DNA from: Zavarzinella sp.
GTDB lineage: Bacteria > Planctomycetota > Planctomycetia > Gemmatales > Gemmataceae
Assembly: GCA_041399155.1 (NCBI GenBank)
Contig: JAWKTI010000004.1
Location: forward strand, 496,001-560,000
Direction of reading: 5' to 3'
DNA length: 64,000 bases
Shown here: piece by piece, positions 35,568-45,345 of the stretch
How the letters are laid out: the number at the start of each line of letters is the position of its first letter
How positions within the stretch are numbered: position 1 is the first letter of the stretch
Program-made: the position numbers and the translations under genes
The notes under the pieces: model-generated
Seen by the model: only the letters and a program-made list of their open reading frames with translations
What the model was told of the DNA's origin: nothing
The model's database searches: none

Positions 35568-38303
35568 TTGTCCACTCATTCAGTAACACATCTTCACATC
35601 ATCTCCAAAGGCAAGAGGTGCGGCACACTTCGATACCTAATAAGGAGTGGTGGGGAAGCCATCGCTTTGCCCCTGTTCGAAGGGGAGCAACGAGGCTTTG
35701 CCTGGGTACTTCACGTCGATGGAGTGCCGGCGGTAGGCATCGCTTGGCCAATCGAGGCATCAGAAACGATCGATACTTCACGCCTTTCCTACTTTAGCTG
35801 GCCGATGAAGGTCGAGCCGCTACCACCCGAACAAACTGCCGGCTTTATCTTCATTGATGCGGACGGCCCGGGGATGTACGGCAGAATCAGCATCAATGCG
35901 GACGGCCCGGGGATGAACGGCAGAATCAGCATCGATGCGGACGGCCCGGGGATGTACGGCAGAATCCACATTGATGCGGACAGCCCGGGGATGCTCGGCA
36001 GCATCCACATTGATGCGGACGGCCCGGGGATGCTCGGCAGAATCCGCATCTATGCGGACGGCCCGGGGATGTACGGCAGAATCCACATTGATGCGGACGG
36101 CCCGGGGATGCACGGCAGCATCCTCATACGCTTGGTTACCGAAGTGGCGAAACGACTGTCGGGCAAAGGCGATGTGCGTTTCAGCTGGTGGACGGGAGAG
36201 GTTAAGTATAGACCCTCGCAAACTTCTTTTGATCGCGACAAAGTTGTGAAAACGATTTCCTCCCTCTCACCCGAGGCTCTCCACGCTGTCTGCGAAGCTT
36301 TTCCGGAAGCATCACTTCCGTCTCGGTCCGAAAGCACGAGCGATACGATAGCGGAGAAGTTCGTCACTTGGGCAGAATCCACGGCCCCCGGCTTAGAATT
36401 TCACATCGTACGCGCTCACCAAGTTGATCCTTTGCAAGGACTGTTGCAAAAAGTAATCCCTAATGTCTCCCGCATTGACGCTGCACTCACTTCGTTTTTC
36501 GACGCGAGTGAAGCACCAACGGGGCAAGAATCGACAGCCAAGGAACTACCTAAGCCTCGACCAATCTCCATGTTAGTGGCGGTCGATGATGACAAAGTGC
36601 AGCTCGCAGACATCCCAGACTTCAAGACCGTTTCGCGTATCGGACGGATCATTGCGGGTGTCGGCAGTCCGCGCAGTATCTTGGCCCTCGAACACTACTC
36701 CGGAGTCATCTCTGTCGAAGCAAGCCCATCCTTCGCCAACCCAGAATGCGTTAATTCGTTCTCCTTCATTAAAGCAGACACGATCCACCAACGCTACAAC
36801 GAACGGGGGGATGGGGCCATCGTGGCCATTATCGACGTCGGCATTGATGTGCTGCACGAGGCGTTCCGCGACGATCGTGGCCAAACCAGGATTCTTGCAG
36901 TGTGGGACCAACGAGACAACACGGGGAGGCCTCCTTCTGGTCAGACTTTCGGCACACTGCACACCCAAAATCAGATCGATGAATATATCAATACAAACAC
37001 CGTCCCCGGCAATCTAATAATCCGAAATCAATGTCACGGTACGCATGTGGCTAGTATCGCAGCCGGTAGTACGTTTGGCAACAATGCTTTTCCCGGTGGC
37101 ATGGCTCCGGAAGCAAAACTCGTCATTGTCATTGTTGCGAACCCGCAACCTGGGCAGGACGAGCCAGCAAGCATTGGGTATTCCGTCGCCCACTGCGCTG
37201 CGTTGACTTTCATCAGGGACGTTGCGAGAGAAAAGGGTCTGCCCGTGGTCGTTAACGTAAGCCTCGGAGCGCAGGCCGGTGCTCATGACGGAAGGTCGTT
37301 GTTGGAACTAGCTTTCGACGAGTTTTCCGGAAATGGGCAGACCCCTGGATTCGCTATCGTCAAGTCTGCGGGGAACGACCGGGCCAGTTGTTTGCACGCT
37401 ACCGTTCCGGTAAACAGCATGTCTGTTAGCCACTTACAATGGCTCTCCCCGAAAAAATGCTCTCAACGACCGATGGCTCGTCGACAGGATGTTATCGATC
37501 TCTGGCTGCCCGCGTTAGCGAAACTCCAGTTTTCGTTGATCGATCCAGCCGGACAATCCTCGCCGTTTGTTTCCTGGTCGAACTCTTATGAGACAGGCAC
37601 TTTCCCAGGCGGAAACACCTACAGGCTAACATACACGCGCTTCCACAAGGACAACGGGCTGAGTCGGCTCTACATCACCATTGAGCACGGCACGAGCCCG
37701 GTCATCCTGGAGGGAACATGGAAACTGCGCTGCGAAGCTCAACATCTTCACGCTTGCATCTACATCGATGCCTGGATCGACCGAACAGATTCTCAACTTG
37801 TTTCCTTTCTGAATCATGTGGAGGAGCAGCGGACCCTGAGCATCCCTGGTACAGCAGCGACGGTAATCTCCGTAGGTGCCGTCACGACCACCATTCCAAT
37901 CGCAAACCCGGCTTTTTCTGCTTATGGCCCAACCCTGGACGGGCGTCACAAGCCTGAAGTCGCCGCGCCAGGTGTCTCGATCCCCGCAGCTAGCAGTCGG
38001 TCGGTGTCGGCTATGCACGCCGAGAGCGGGACTAGCATGGCGGCTCCCCATGTAGCAGGGGCGATTGCCTTGTTGTTTTCCCAGCGTGGCAAGGGAAATG
38101 GCCAGCAGGTAAATGCTGCCCAAATTCGCAGCGCACTTCAAACGTCTACGATGCACTGCAACGGATCCTGGCACCCAGGCACTGGGTATGGCGTGATGGA
38201 CACCGAGCAGTTTTTGCAGGCATTCGGCTTGACTTGCCCAGCGAATTCATCCACCGCCACCTCCCCTGCTCAGAATCCTGTATCCACGGGTTCGGAGAGT
38301 TAA
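35568..38303 (+). CDS. Cytoplasmic subtilisin-like (S8) serine protease with seven 13-residue repeats
   Basis: 911 residues from a TTG at 35568, just after an in-frame stop; the start is uncertain. No signal peptide. Residues ~1-95 are unassigned. Residues ~97-187 are seven tandem 13-residue units of the form DADGPGMYGRIHI, with alternating hydrophobics that suggest a small beta-solenoid. A helical region follows (SSLSPEALHAVCEAFPEA, weakly like effector-associated domains; inference). The protease has Asp423 in AIIDVGID, His490 in CHGTHVAS and Ser823 in SGTSMAAPHVAG, plus SAGND for the oxyanion hole. The His-Ser spacing of 333 residues implies a ~150-residue insert. Flanking damage suggests horizontal acquisition. 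Confidence 0.85.
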   Translation: MSTHSVTHLHIISKGKRCGTLRYLIRSGGEAIALPLFEGEQRGFAWVLHVDGVPAVGIAWPIEASETIDTSRLSYFSWPMKVEPLPPEQTAGFIFIDADGPGMYGRISINADGPGMNGRISIDADGPGMYGRIHIDADSPGMLGSIHIDADGPGMLGRIRIYADGPGMYGRIHIDADGPGMHGSILIRLVTEVAKRLSGKGDVRFSWWTGEVKYRPSQTSFDRDKVVKTISSLSPEALHAVCEAFPEASLPSRSESTSDTIAEKFVTWAESTAPGLEFHIVRAHQVDPLQGLLQKVIPNVSRIDAALTSFFDASEAPTGQESTAKELPKPRPISMLVAVDDDKVQLADIPDFKTVSRIGRIIAGVGSPRSILALEHYSGVISVEASPSFANPECVNSFSFIKADTIHQRYNERGDGAIVAIIDVGIDVLHEAFRDDRGQTRILAVWDQRDNTGRPPSGQTFGTLHTQNQIDEYINTNTVPGNLIIRNQCHGTHVASIAAGSTFGNNAFPGGMAPEAKLVIVIVANPQPGQDEPASIGYSVAHCAALTFIRDVAREKGLPVVVNVSLGAQAGAHDGRSLLELAFDEFSGNGQTPGFAIVKSAGNDRASCLHATVPVNSMSVSHLQWLSPKKCSQRPMARRQDVIDLWLPALAKLQFSLIDPAGQSSPFVSWSNSYETGTFPGGNTYRLTYTRFHKDNGLSRLYITIEHGTSPVILEGTWKLRCEAQHLHACIYIDAWIDRTDSQLVSFLNHVEEQRTLSIPGTAATVISVGAVTTTIPIANPAFSAYGPTLDGRHKPEVAAPGVSIPAASSRSVSAMHAESGTSMAAPHVAGAIALLFSQRGKGNGQQVNAAQIRSALQTSTMHCNGSWHPGTGYGVMDTEQFLQAFGLTCPANSSTATSPAQNPVSTGSES
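35856..36128 (+). repeat. Seven in-frame 39 bp tandem repeats in the subtilase gene
   Basis: Units begin at 35856, 35895, 35934, 35973, 36012, 36051 and 36090, each close to GATGCGGACGGCCCGGGGAT plus a variable 19-base tail. The GC content is above that of the rest of the window. The protein units differ at only a few positions (Y/N/L/H after GPGM; R/S after G). Copy number could change by slippage without shifting the frame. Confidence 0.95.
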
Positions 38304-38317
38304 AGGCCAGCCAAGCA

Positions 38318-38848
38318 TCATGGTGATCGGCGGGGTGAACACCGCGACCCGTCTGTCCGTTCATCGTGGTTGAGATCCGCGATGGCGAAGCCATTCATCC
38401 CCTTGCGGATATCTTCTGTTTGATCAGCGTAGTTCATCTGCCAGCGGGCGATGCGGGCCATAATTGTTACTTCGCCTTTGTCCCCTGACTTCGGAAGTGC
38501 TTCAACAGGCATCAACTTACCATCACTGTCACCCCAGCCGCGGTAATCGAATGCAAGAAACACATACCCTGCCTTTACGAAGTGAGGGGCCAGCTTTGCA
38601 GGCGTGCCCTTACGAGTACCTCCCGTGCCATTACAGAAGATCACTGCAGGTCTTTTATCATCTGTCTTGAATCCAGCCGGAAAATAGATGTTGCCCTGCA
38701 TTTTGATACCATCACTGAAGTTAGTAATTGCAGTAGGGTTTGCCACTTCGGGATTCGTTAGTGGTTGTTTAGCTTGCGCAAGAATAGCAGGTGCTGCCAG
38801 CAGCAATGCCATGCAAATGTAAATTACGAAGAATACATTGCGAGTCAT
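38318..38848 (-). pseudogene. Alpha/beta hydrolase, 3' end lost
   Basis: Starts at the ATG at 38848 with GGAG five bases upstream and a signal peptide (VFFVIYICMALLLAAPAILA). The first ~120 residues are the N-terminal part of a dienelactone-hydrolase-like protein (PAVIFCNGTGGTRKG, FLAFDYRGWGDSDG). After QTEDIRK the sequence becomes NGFAIADLNHDERTDG and stops, without the GXSXG nucleophile elbow, acid or histidine. The tail looks like a piece of an FG-GAP/VCBS repeat protein (IADLNHDGRTD type), so the end is probably a junction with foreign sequence. It lies directly beside the subtilase. Confidence 0.75.
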
Positions 38849-38946
38849 CATCACTCCGGATGTAAGCGCAACGATAGAAATCCCATTCAATTGAGGTAAA
38901 ATCGAATGGATTGTTGGTTAGTTAGAATGAACAAACTTCTGGAAGA

Positions 38947-40356
38947 TTACCCCAGAACTTCTTTAACGAGGTTCCCTTTCACGTCCGTCAGGCGGAAGTC
39001 GCGGCCAGCGTGGCGATAAGTGAGTTTTTCGTGATCGAGGCCCAGCAGGTGCAGGATGGTGGCGTGCCAGTCATGGATGTGAACGCGGTTATCAATCGCT
39101 TCGTAGCCATATTCATCCGTCTTGCCCACGGTGGTGCCACCCTTGACGCCCCCACCTGCCATCCAGGTGGTAAACCCTTTGTGGTTGTGGTCGCGGCCAT
39201 CATCACCCTGTGCATAAGGGGTGCGGCCAAACTCCCCACCCCAGACCACCAGCGTTTCTTCCAGAAGTCCGGTGCGTTTCAAATCGGCCAGTAAGCCCGC
39301 AATCGGCAAGTCAGTTGCTGTGGTGGTGCGTTCCAGGCTTTCTTTCAAGGCCCGGTGATGATCCCAGCCACCACTGCGGATTTCCACAAACCGTACCCCC
39401 GCCTGCACAAACTTGCGGGCCAGCAGGCACTGTTTGCCAAACGAATCCGTTTCATTGGTGCCAATGCCATACAACGCCTGGGTTTCTCTGGTTTCGTTCG
39501 AAAGATCCATCAGTTTTGGCAGGTCGGCCTGCATACGAAACGCCAATTCGTACGATTCGATGGCACCCTCAATCATGGGATTGGGCTGTTCGGTGCGTAA
39601 TTGCGATTTATTCAGCGATTGAATGAAATCCAACTGTGCCCGTTGTTGATCCGTCGTCTGCTGGGGGTTCTTGATATTGCTGACACTGGCCTGCGAACCA
39701 CCTGGACGGCCAAATCCACCCCCACCAGGGCGGGCAAAGCGTGCCAGGCCTGTAATGGGCGTGCCTTGGTAGTAGGCGGGCAGGAAGGCCGAAGCGTAGT
39801 TGGTTGGCCCACCATTATTGCGTGCAGGATCAATCGTAATGAAGCCAGGCACGTTATCGTTGTCGGTTCCCAGGCCATAGACCGTCCACGCACCCAACGA
39901 TGGGCGTTTGAACTGAAAACTTCCTGTGTGCATCATCATAAATGCCTGTGGGTGGGCAGGCACATCGGTGTACATGGAATTGATGATGCACATTTCATCG
40001 GCATGTTTTGCCAGATTCGGGTACAGTTCGCTGATGGCTAAGCCCGACTGCCCATGTTTCTGAAACTTCCAGGGTGATCCCAGCAGTTTGGCAAAAGGCT
40101 GACGTGCTTTGGAAAACGTTTTGCCGGTATCGGTGCCCAGGCGTGGTTTGTAATCAAAGGTATCCACGTGGGAAGGTGCCCCATCCATGCACAGAAAGAT
40201 CACATGCTTCGCCTTGCTGGGGAAGTGTGATTTTTTGGGTGCCAGTGGCCCGGCAGCTTTTTCTGCTGCCATTGTTGCCAAGCCAGAAAACGCCAGATAG
40301 CCAAAACCTGCCGAGGTAGTCTGCAATGCCGCCCGGCGAGAGAAGATCGGATTCAT
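38947..40356 (-). CDS. DUF1501 family protein
   Basis: 469 residues. The export signal begins SRRAALQTTSAGFG (twin-arginine). Family blocks: FLCMDGAPSHVDTFDYKP, an INSMYTDVPAHPQAF segment with a metal-type histidine, GGWDHHR, GEFGRTPYAQ and GRDHNHKGFTTWMAGGG. The fold is related to alkaline phosphatase/sulfatase but the reaction is unproven. It follows the frameshifted EF-hand/PSCyt1 gene by 43 bp on the same strand, the usual two-gene unit. Confidence 0.92.
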   Translation of the reverse strand: MNPIFSRRAALQTTSAGFGYLAFSGLATMAAEKAAGPLAPKKSHFPSKAKHVIFLCMDGAPSHVDTFDYKPRLGTDTGKTFSKARQPFAKLLGSPWKFQKHGQSGLAISELYPNLAKHADEMCIINSMYTDVPAHPQAFMMMHTGSFQFKRPSLGAWTVYGLGTDNDNVPGFITIDPARNNGGPTNYASAFLPAYYQGTPITGLARFARPGGGGFGRPGGSQASVSNIKNPQQTTDQQRAQLDFIQSLNKSQLRTEQPNPMIEGAIESYELAFRMQADLPKLMDLSNETRETQALYGIGTNETDSFGKQCLLARKFVQAGVRFVEIRSGGWDHHRALKESLERTTTATDLPIAGLLADLKRTGLLEETLVVWGGEFGRTPYAQGDDGRDHNHKGFTTWMAGGGVKGGTTVGKTDEYGYEAIDNRVHIHDWHATILHLLGLDHEKLTYRHAGRDFRLTDVKGNLVKEVLG

Positions 40357-40399
40357 ATTGAGTTCCTTATATTCGATTTCGTTCGTTAGTTTTGTTCAA

Positions 40400-43179
40400 T
40401 TAGTTACGCATGATGAATTCTGCCGCTGCAAACATTGCCTGGGCTAATGCCGGCCAGGCGTTGCCTTCCCGTCCGAAGCCAAAGCGACGTTGCCCGGGAA
40501 TCTCCTGATAGTTTTTCAGGAAGTTGGTGGCGTTGGCGATTTCCTGTTCTGTCGCTGGTCGACCGAAGAACAGCAGGTAGGCATATTCAATCCGATCTTT
40601 GTCTGAACTGTGGGCCTGGGTAATCTTGCGGGCAACCGACTGGGATGCCGCGATCACCGCATCGTTATTCAGCATGTAGAGTGCTTGGGCGGGGACAATT
40701 GTTGTTGCTCGTTCGCCATTGACCACGTTGGTATCGGGAAAATCGAACAGAGTGTGGTATTCCGGCAATTGTTCGCGAACCACTGATTCGTATACAGTGC
40801 GATTGACGCGTGATGCACCCTGCTGGCCAAAGCGAGGTCCTTTGGCAAACGGTGCACCACCACCAAATTGTGGGCGGACGTTCCCTTCACCTTGCCGCAA
40901 CAATGGAGAACCTGCAGGTGGGGCAAAATCCAATTGATCGGCGATGTAGTACATCGAATCACGAATTACTTCCGATTCCACCCGCTTGGGAGTCATCCGC
41001 CAGTTCAGTTGATTGTCCGGGTCCTTATCAAAGTTTTCTGCGTGGTAGGTGGTTGCCAGTTGGTAGCTGTGGCTCAGCATGATCTGCTTGATTGTTTTTT
41101 TGATGCTCCAGCCATTCTTGACAAATTCCCCTGCCATGTAATCGAGCAGTTCCTGGTTTGCCGGGCGTTGTCCCATCGTGCCGTAGTTATCAACTGAAGA
41201 GACCAGACCACGCCCAAACAAGTGGGACCAGATCCGGTTCACCATCACCCGTGCGGTGAGTGGGTTTTCTGGCGAAGCGATCCAGTTTGCCAGTTCCATT
41301 CGCCCACTATTGCGTCGAATGGTGGGTTGCTTGTCAGTCAGTACCTGTGGAAAGCCACGTGCCACCGATTTACCTGGTTGATTGGGTTCACCGCGCGTGT
41401 AGACAACACTGTCGCGTGGGAACGATGAATCCCGCACCCCCATTGCCTGCAGCTTGGGTGTACCATCCGCATTGTACATCGATTTGCGGCCTTCAATCGT
41501 CGAAGTCTGAATAAGAATCCGTAGGCGGGTATTCAACGTGTTATTATCACGTGGGTTTGCTTCCAGCAGTTCTTTCCGCAGATCAGCAATCTGCTTTTCC
41601 ATCTGCTCGTATTCTTTTTTGGTAATTGGTGCCAGGCCCACCGGTTCACCCGATCCACTGGGTAACTGCACCAGACTGGTGGGGCGATTGCTCTGCAGCC
41701 CTCGCACTGTGCCATAAAGGGTGGAGGTGCTGCGGAAGATGCCAACCAGGGCATAGTAATCTTCTGTGGGGATCGGATCGAACTTGTGGTCGTGGCATCG
41801 GGCACAGGCCACCGTCAGCCCCAGGAATGCCTGGAAGGTGGTGTCGATCTGCTCATCGGCAAGATCAAGCTCGAACTGCAAGCGGTTGCGTTCGTTCAGG
41901 TCCTTTGGCCCAATTGCCAGAAATCCTGTTGCAATCAACTGTTCCGCCGCTTGTTGATCGTTCGAAGCAGGCAACAGATCTCCCGCCAGTTGTTCACGAA
42001 TGAACTGGTCGTAAGGTTTATCTTTGTTAAAAGATTCAATGACATAATCGCGGTAACGCCAGGCAAACGGGTGGGAGATATTCACCGCTTTACCAGTCGA
42101 TTCGGCAAAGCGTGCCACATCCAGCCAGTGCCGACCCCACCGTTCACCGAACTGGGGGCTTAACAATAGCTCATCGATCACTTTTTCTACGGCGTTGGCA
42201 GATTTATCGTTGATAAATGTTTCAATTTCCTTTGGTGTGGGTGGCAAGCCAATCAGATCGATATAGATTCGCCGCAGCAAAGTATAGCGGTCGGCATCGT
42301 TTACCGGCGTCATCTGCTTGCTTTCCAACATGTTTAATACGAAGTAATCCAGATCGCTTTTGACCCATTTGGGATTCTTCACTGGTGGTAACTTTCTTGG
42401 CTGCACCGGCTGAAAAGACCAGAACTGTTTTCCTTTTTCAATATCAATTTCGGTTGGCTTGCTGGTCACCGCACCATCGCGGGGATCGGCCGCACCATTG
42501 CGTACCCAGGTTTCCAGATCGGCAATCTGGGCATCGCTTAATTTTTTCTTGGGTGGCATCTGCATATCGGGATCGGTGTGCCGCACTGCTGTAATCAGCA
42601 GGCTACGATTCGCATTACCGGAATAAGTGCGGGGCCAGAATCCCCACCTTTCAATAGACCATCGCGAGTATCTACCCGCAGGCCACCTTTCTGTTTTTCT
42701 TCTGCGTGGCAACTGTAACAGTTATCCACCAGGATGGGGCGGATTTTCTTTTCAAAAAAGGCAATCTGCTCTGCTGAGGCGGGCTTCCCCAAATTTGTGG
42801 CTGGCTCTGGATCTTTTTTCGGTTCGGGATTATTTTTCTTCGGTGGGGGAAAACCATTAGGGCCCTTCCGCTGTGGCAGGTTCCCCAACGCTTGAAATTC
42901 CTCGACATTCAGTTTGCCATCTTTGTCTTTATCGAGAAAGTTGAATATGAAATCACCCGCACGTGGGTTATCCTTCAGCTTCGGCATGTTGTCAATGGCC
43001 GACTTGAATTCGTCTTTGTCCAGAAACTTGTCATCATTCTTGTTAGCAGTTTCAAACAAACGCTTTAATATTTCCGGATTCGGCCCTTTTGGCTGTGCGA
43101 CAAGCGAACTGCCCATGGTCAGGCAGGCAGCGAGTGCTGCGATGAATATACCCGACTTCATCTGGTAGAAATGGTTCAT
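40400..43179 (-). pseudogene. EF-hand / PSCyt1 / DUF1549 / DUF1553 protein with a single-base frameshift
   Basis: Two overlapping frames make one ~926-residue protein. The N-terminal frame (42595-43179) has a signal peptide, two EF-hand-like loops (DKFLDKDEF, DKDKDGKLNVEEF), a Lys/Pro linker and PSCyt1 with NCYSCHAEE. At about 42620 the text GPALIP should continue GNANRSLL; adding one G to the CCGG run restores it, and the C-terminal frame then runs to 40400 through DUF1549 (LIGLPPTPKEIETF, CARCHDHKFDP) and DUF1553 (VMVNRIWSHLFGRG). A single missing base in an otherwise intact gene may be a real mutation or a sequence error. Partner of the DUF1501 gene at 38947. Confidence 0.85.
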
Positions 43180-43360
43180 GTTGGTTACCCCACCTTATTT
43201 CAACTACACCTTTGTAACACAACTGCGGGCCAGATCGTTACAAAGACAAAGGTTTTCTCATTTCGTTCTCATTACCCGAGCCAATAACCAATTCGCTATA
43301 TATGAAATCGGTTATTTAATCGGTGGGATATTACGTACAAAAGTAATACAGTCGGAAACA

Positions 43361-43426
43361 GGTGATATCAATTTTGCAAAAATTCACAAAAAAGTATACT
43401 TGTGCGCAAGTGCTTTCAAAATAAGT
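43361..43426 (+). repeat. Third, partial copy of the dispersed-element motif
   Basis: A 25-base run at 43371-43395 (core TGCAAAAATTCAC, then AAAAAAGT) matches the minus strand of the elements at 6470-6783 and 13422-13735, followed about 20 bases later by TTTCAAAATAAG, which copy 1 also has. The flanks have diverged. It sits in the 43180-43601 gap; the rest of that gap is AT-rich with no recognisable feature. Confidence 0.7.
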
Positions 43427-43601
43427 AGTTGTGTCAGCGAAATTTCGAAAAAAGTCACCCGTGCGAGGAAAAAATTGCCGAAACCTGATGGCTCGAGGAT
43501 ATATTATATGTGCATGGAAATAATTCCATGCTTTGGATTTGATCTTTGACAACTCGAAACTACCCACCGATAAGGCGTTCCTCAGCCGTGCAGCACGTTA
43601 T

Positions 43602-44897
43602 TTACAGAAACTTTTTCAGTTCTGCAAACAATGCTTCACACATTGTGCGAACAGAATTACGTTGCATGAGTTCTTCAGTGGCATTCATGATCATTCTGAT
43701 ATGTATTTTTCCTTCGCTGACATTCGGGCGGTGCAACTCCAGTCGAATACGAATTGGTACGGTGCTTTTTTTGGGAAAGATCTTCCCCAGCCAGCCTGAT
43801 TTGGGAGATTCCACCGCAAAATCAAAGCGTGCATCGAGTTTGCCGGGCTGAGTATCGAGAATTGTGGCACCGATGGAGGTTAAAAACCCACCCAGTTTCA
43901 TGCTGGCAATAGCATCTGGCATCCAGGCATCTGTTTCAAACACCATTTCGTTAGAAGATATTTCTGGCATGTCAGGCAAACTTTCCGCCAGAGGCACCAC
44001 TTCACGCACTCCTGCTGGTCGGGTGGCATCCCATATATCGGTTCCCAATGCCACGCCAAACTGCTTTGCTAACGCACCCGCACTACCTGGGCGTTCTGGT
44101 GGGTATTTGCTTAGGCAATTCAGAATCAGCCGCTCAATTTGTGGGGGAATATGGAAAACTTGAATCGAAGCAAAACTGGGTGGTGCTGCCTTCAGGTGTG
44201 CATCAATTAATTTGCCCACATCTTCATAAGGAAATGGAAGCTGGCCAGTAACCATTTCGTAAAGCATCACTCCCAGGCAGTAAATATCTGCACGGGCATC
44301 GGTGGTTTCACCACGTAACTGCTCTGGCGATATGTACTTCGGTGTGCCCTGCGTGCGAACAACATCCTTCTTGCCAGCCAGTTGATCCGTGGTCAGATAG
44401 GGCTGTGTCATTGCGGAAGCGATGCCAAAATCCATTACTTTGACCAGTTCTTCACTGGTGCCAGCCCCCACCACCATGATGTTGCCGGGTTTCAGATCGC
44501 GGTGAACAATTCCCGCAAGGTGTGCGGTCTGCAGTGCATGGCAAATACACCCCAGTAACCAGCCACATCGTGGTAAATCCAGCCGTTTTTCGACGCGCAG
44601 AATGTCTCGCAGCAGGCTGCCGGGGACAAATTCATATACAAGGCACGGCCCGGCAACAGGATCAATCCCACGGTCGAGCAGTTCGACAATGTACGGGTGG
44701 TGCAGATGCCCAGCAAACTGCATTTCCCGAATAATCGACTCCCGACCTGTTTTTGTCAGTTGCTTTTGTGGTTTCAGTACTTTTACCACCACACTACGTG
44801 CGGGATCGTTGATCGGCCGGGCCAGAAAGACATCGCCCATCCCGCCTGACCCGATTTTGCCCAATGATTCGTACTGATTCAGATAGATCTGCTGCAT
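43602..44897 (-). CDS. PknB-type serine/threonine protein kinase
   Basis: 431 residues from the ATG at 44897, which places the glycine loop (GKIGSGGMGDVF) close to the N-terminus as in most relatives; a start at 44927 is possible. Kinase motifs: VVVKVLKP lysine, HRDLKPGNIM, MDFGIASAM and GTPKYISPEQL, ending near residue 270. The last ~150 residues form a non-kinase domain (LTSIGATILDTQPG, IRLELHRPNVSEGKIHI) with no assigned family. No TM helix was seen, so it is probably cytoplasmic. It is divergent from the thioredoxin-fold gene. Confidence 0.9.
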   Translation of the reverse strand: MQQIYLNQYESLGKIGSGGMGDVFLARPINDPARSVVVKVLKPQKQLTKTGRESIIREMQFAGHLHHPYIVELLDRGIDPVAGPCLVYEFVPGSLLRDILRVEKRLDLPRCGWLLGCICHALQTAHLAGIVHRDLKPGNIMVVGAGTSEELVKVMDFGIASAMTQPYLTTDQLAGKKDVVRTQGTPKYISPEQLRGETTDARADIYCLGVMLYEMVTGQLPFPYEDVGKLIDAHLKAAPPSFASIQVFHIPPQIERLILNCLSKYPPERPGSAGALAKQFGVALGTDIWDATRPAGVREVVPLAESLPDMPEISSNEMVFETDAWMPDAIASMKLGGFLTSIGATILDTQPGKLDARFDFAVESPKSGWLGKIFPKKSTVPIRIRLELHRPNVSEGKIHIRMIMNATEELMQRNSVRTMCEALFAELKKFL

Positions 44898-45345
44898 ACA
44901 CCACTTAACTAAGCATGAATTGGGCAATTCGGGTTAATTGTTTATTATATCCGCAGCACCCAACTCAAAGCGAACACCCACGAAATTGCAATCGCCCCAC
45001 AGCAAAATTCCATGGTGCACGCTTCCGGCTTGTTTTGTCCGGTTGCACTTCCCGAATTCGCGTCTTCGCGGTCGATTTTGAAAAAATACCGAAATCTCAC
45101 TCAAGAGCCCTCTTTTCTGAGAAGGAAGAGCGGTGTGGTCACCTAATCCCATCAAACGGACAAATTGTAACAATTGGGCAAAAGTGGGTAATTTAAAGAA
45201 GATGTACCGATCCTGATATGCCTATCTTGCGGATTTTACCCACGCACCATCAATTCGGTGGGTATCAATGCCGATGAATTTCCCTGTAACGCATTGGCAG
45301 TGGGACGCTGCCTGCAGTGAAATTGGGAGTTCCAAAGGAATGGTT
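44898..45345. other. Divergent intergenic region
   Basis: 448 bp between the kinase and the thioredoxin-fold gene. One stem (ACCCAC at about 45238, GTGGGT at about 45259) could fold in the leader of the plus-strand gene. Nothing else was seen. Confidence 0.4.

Noticed and set aside
35856..36128. Repeats of 39 bp that might be read as a CRISPR array
   Set aside because: There are no unique spacers, the units abut directly and they are in frame inside an intact protease gene.
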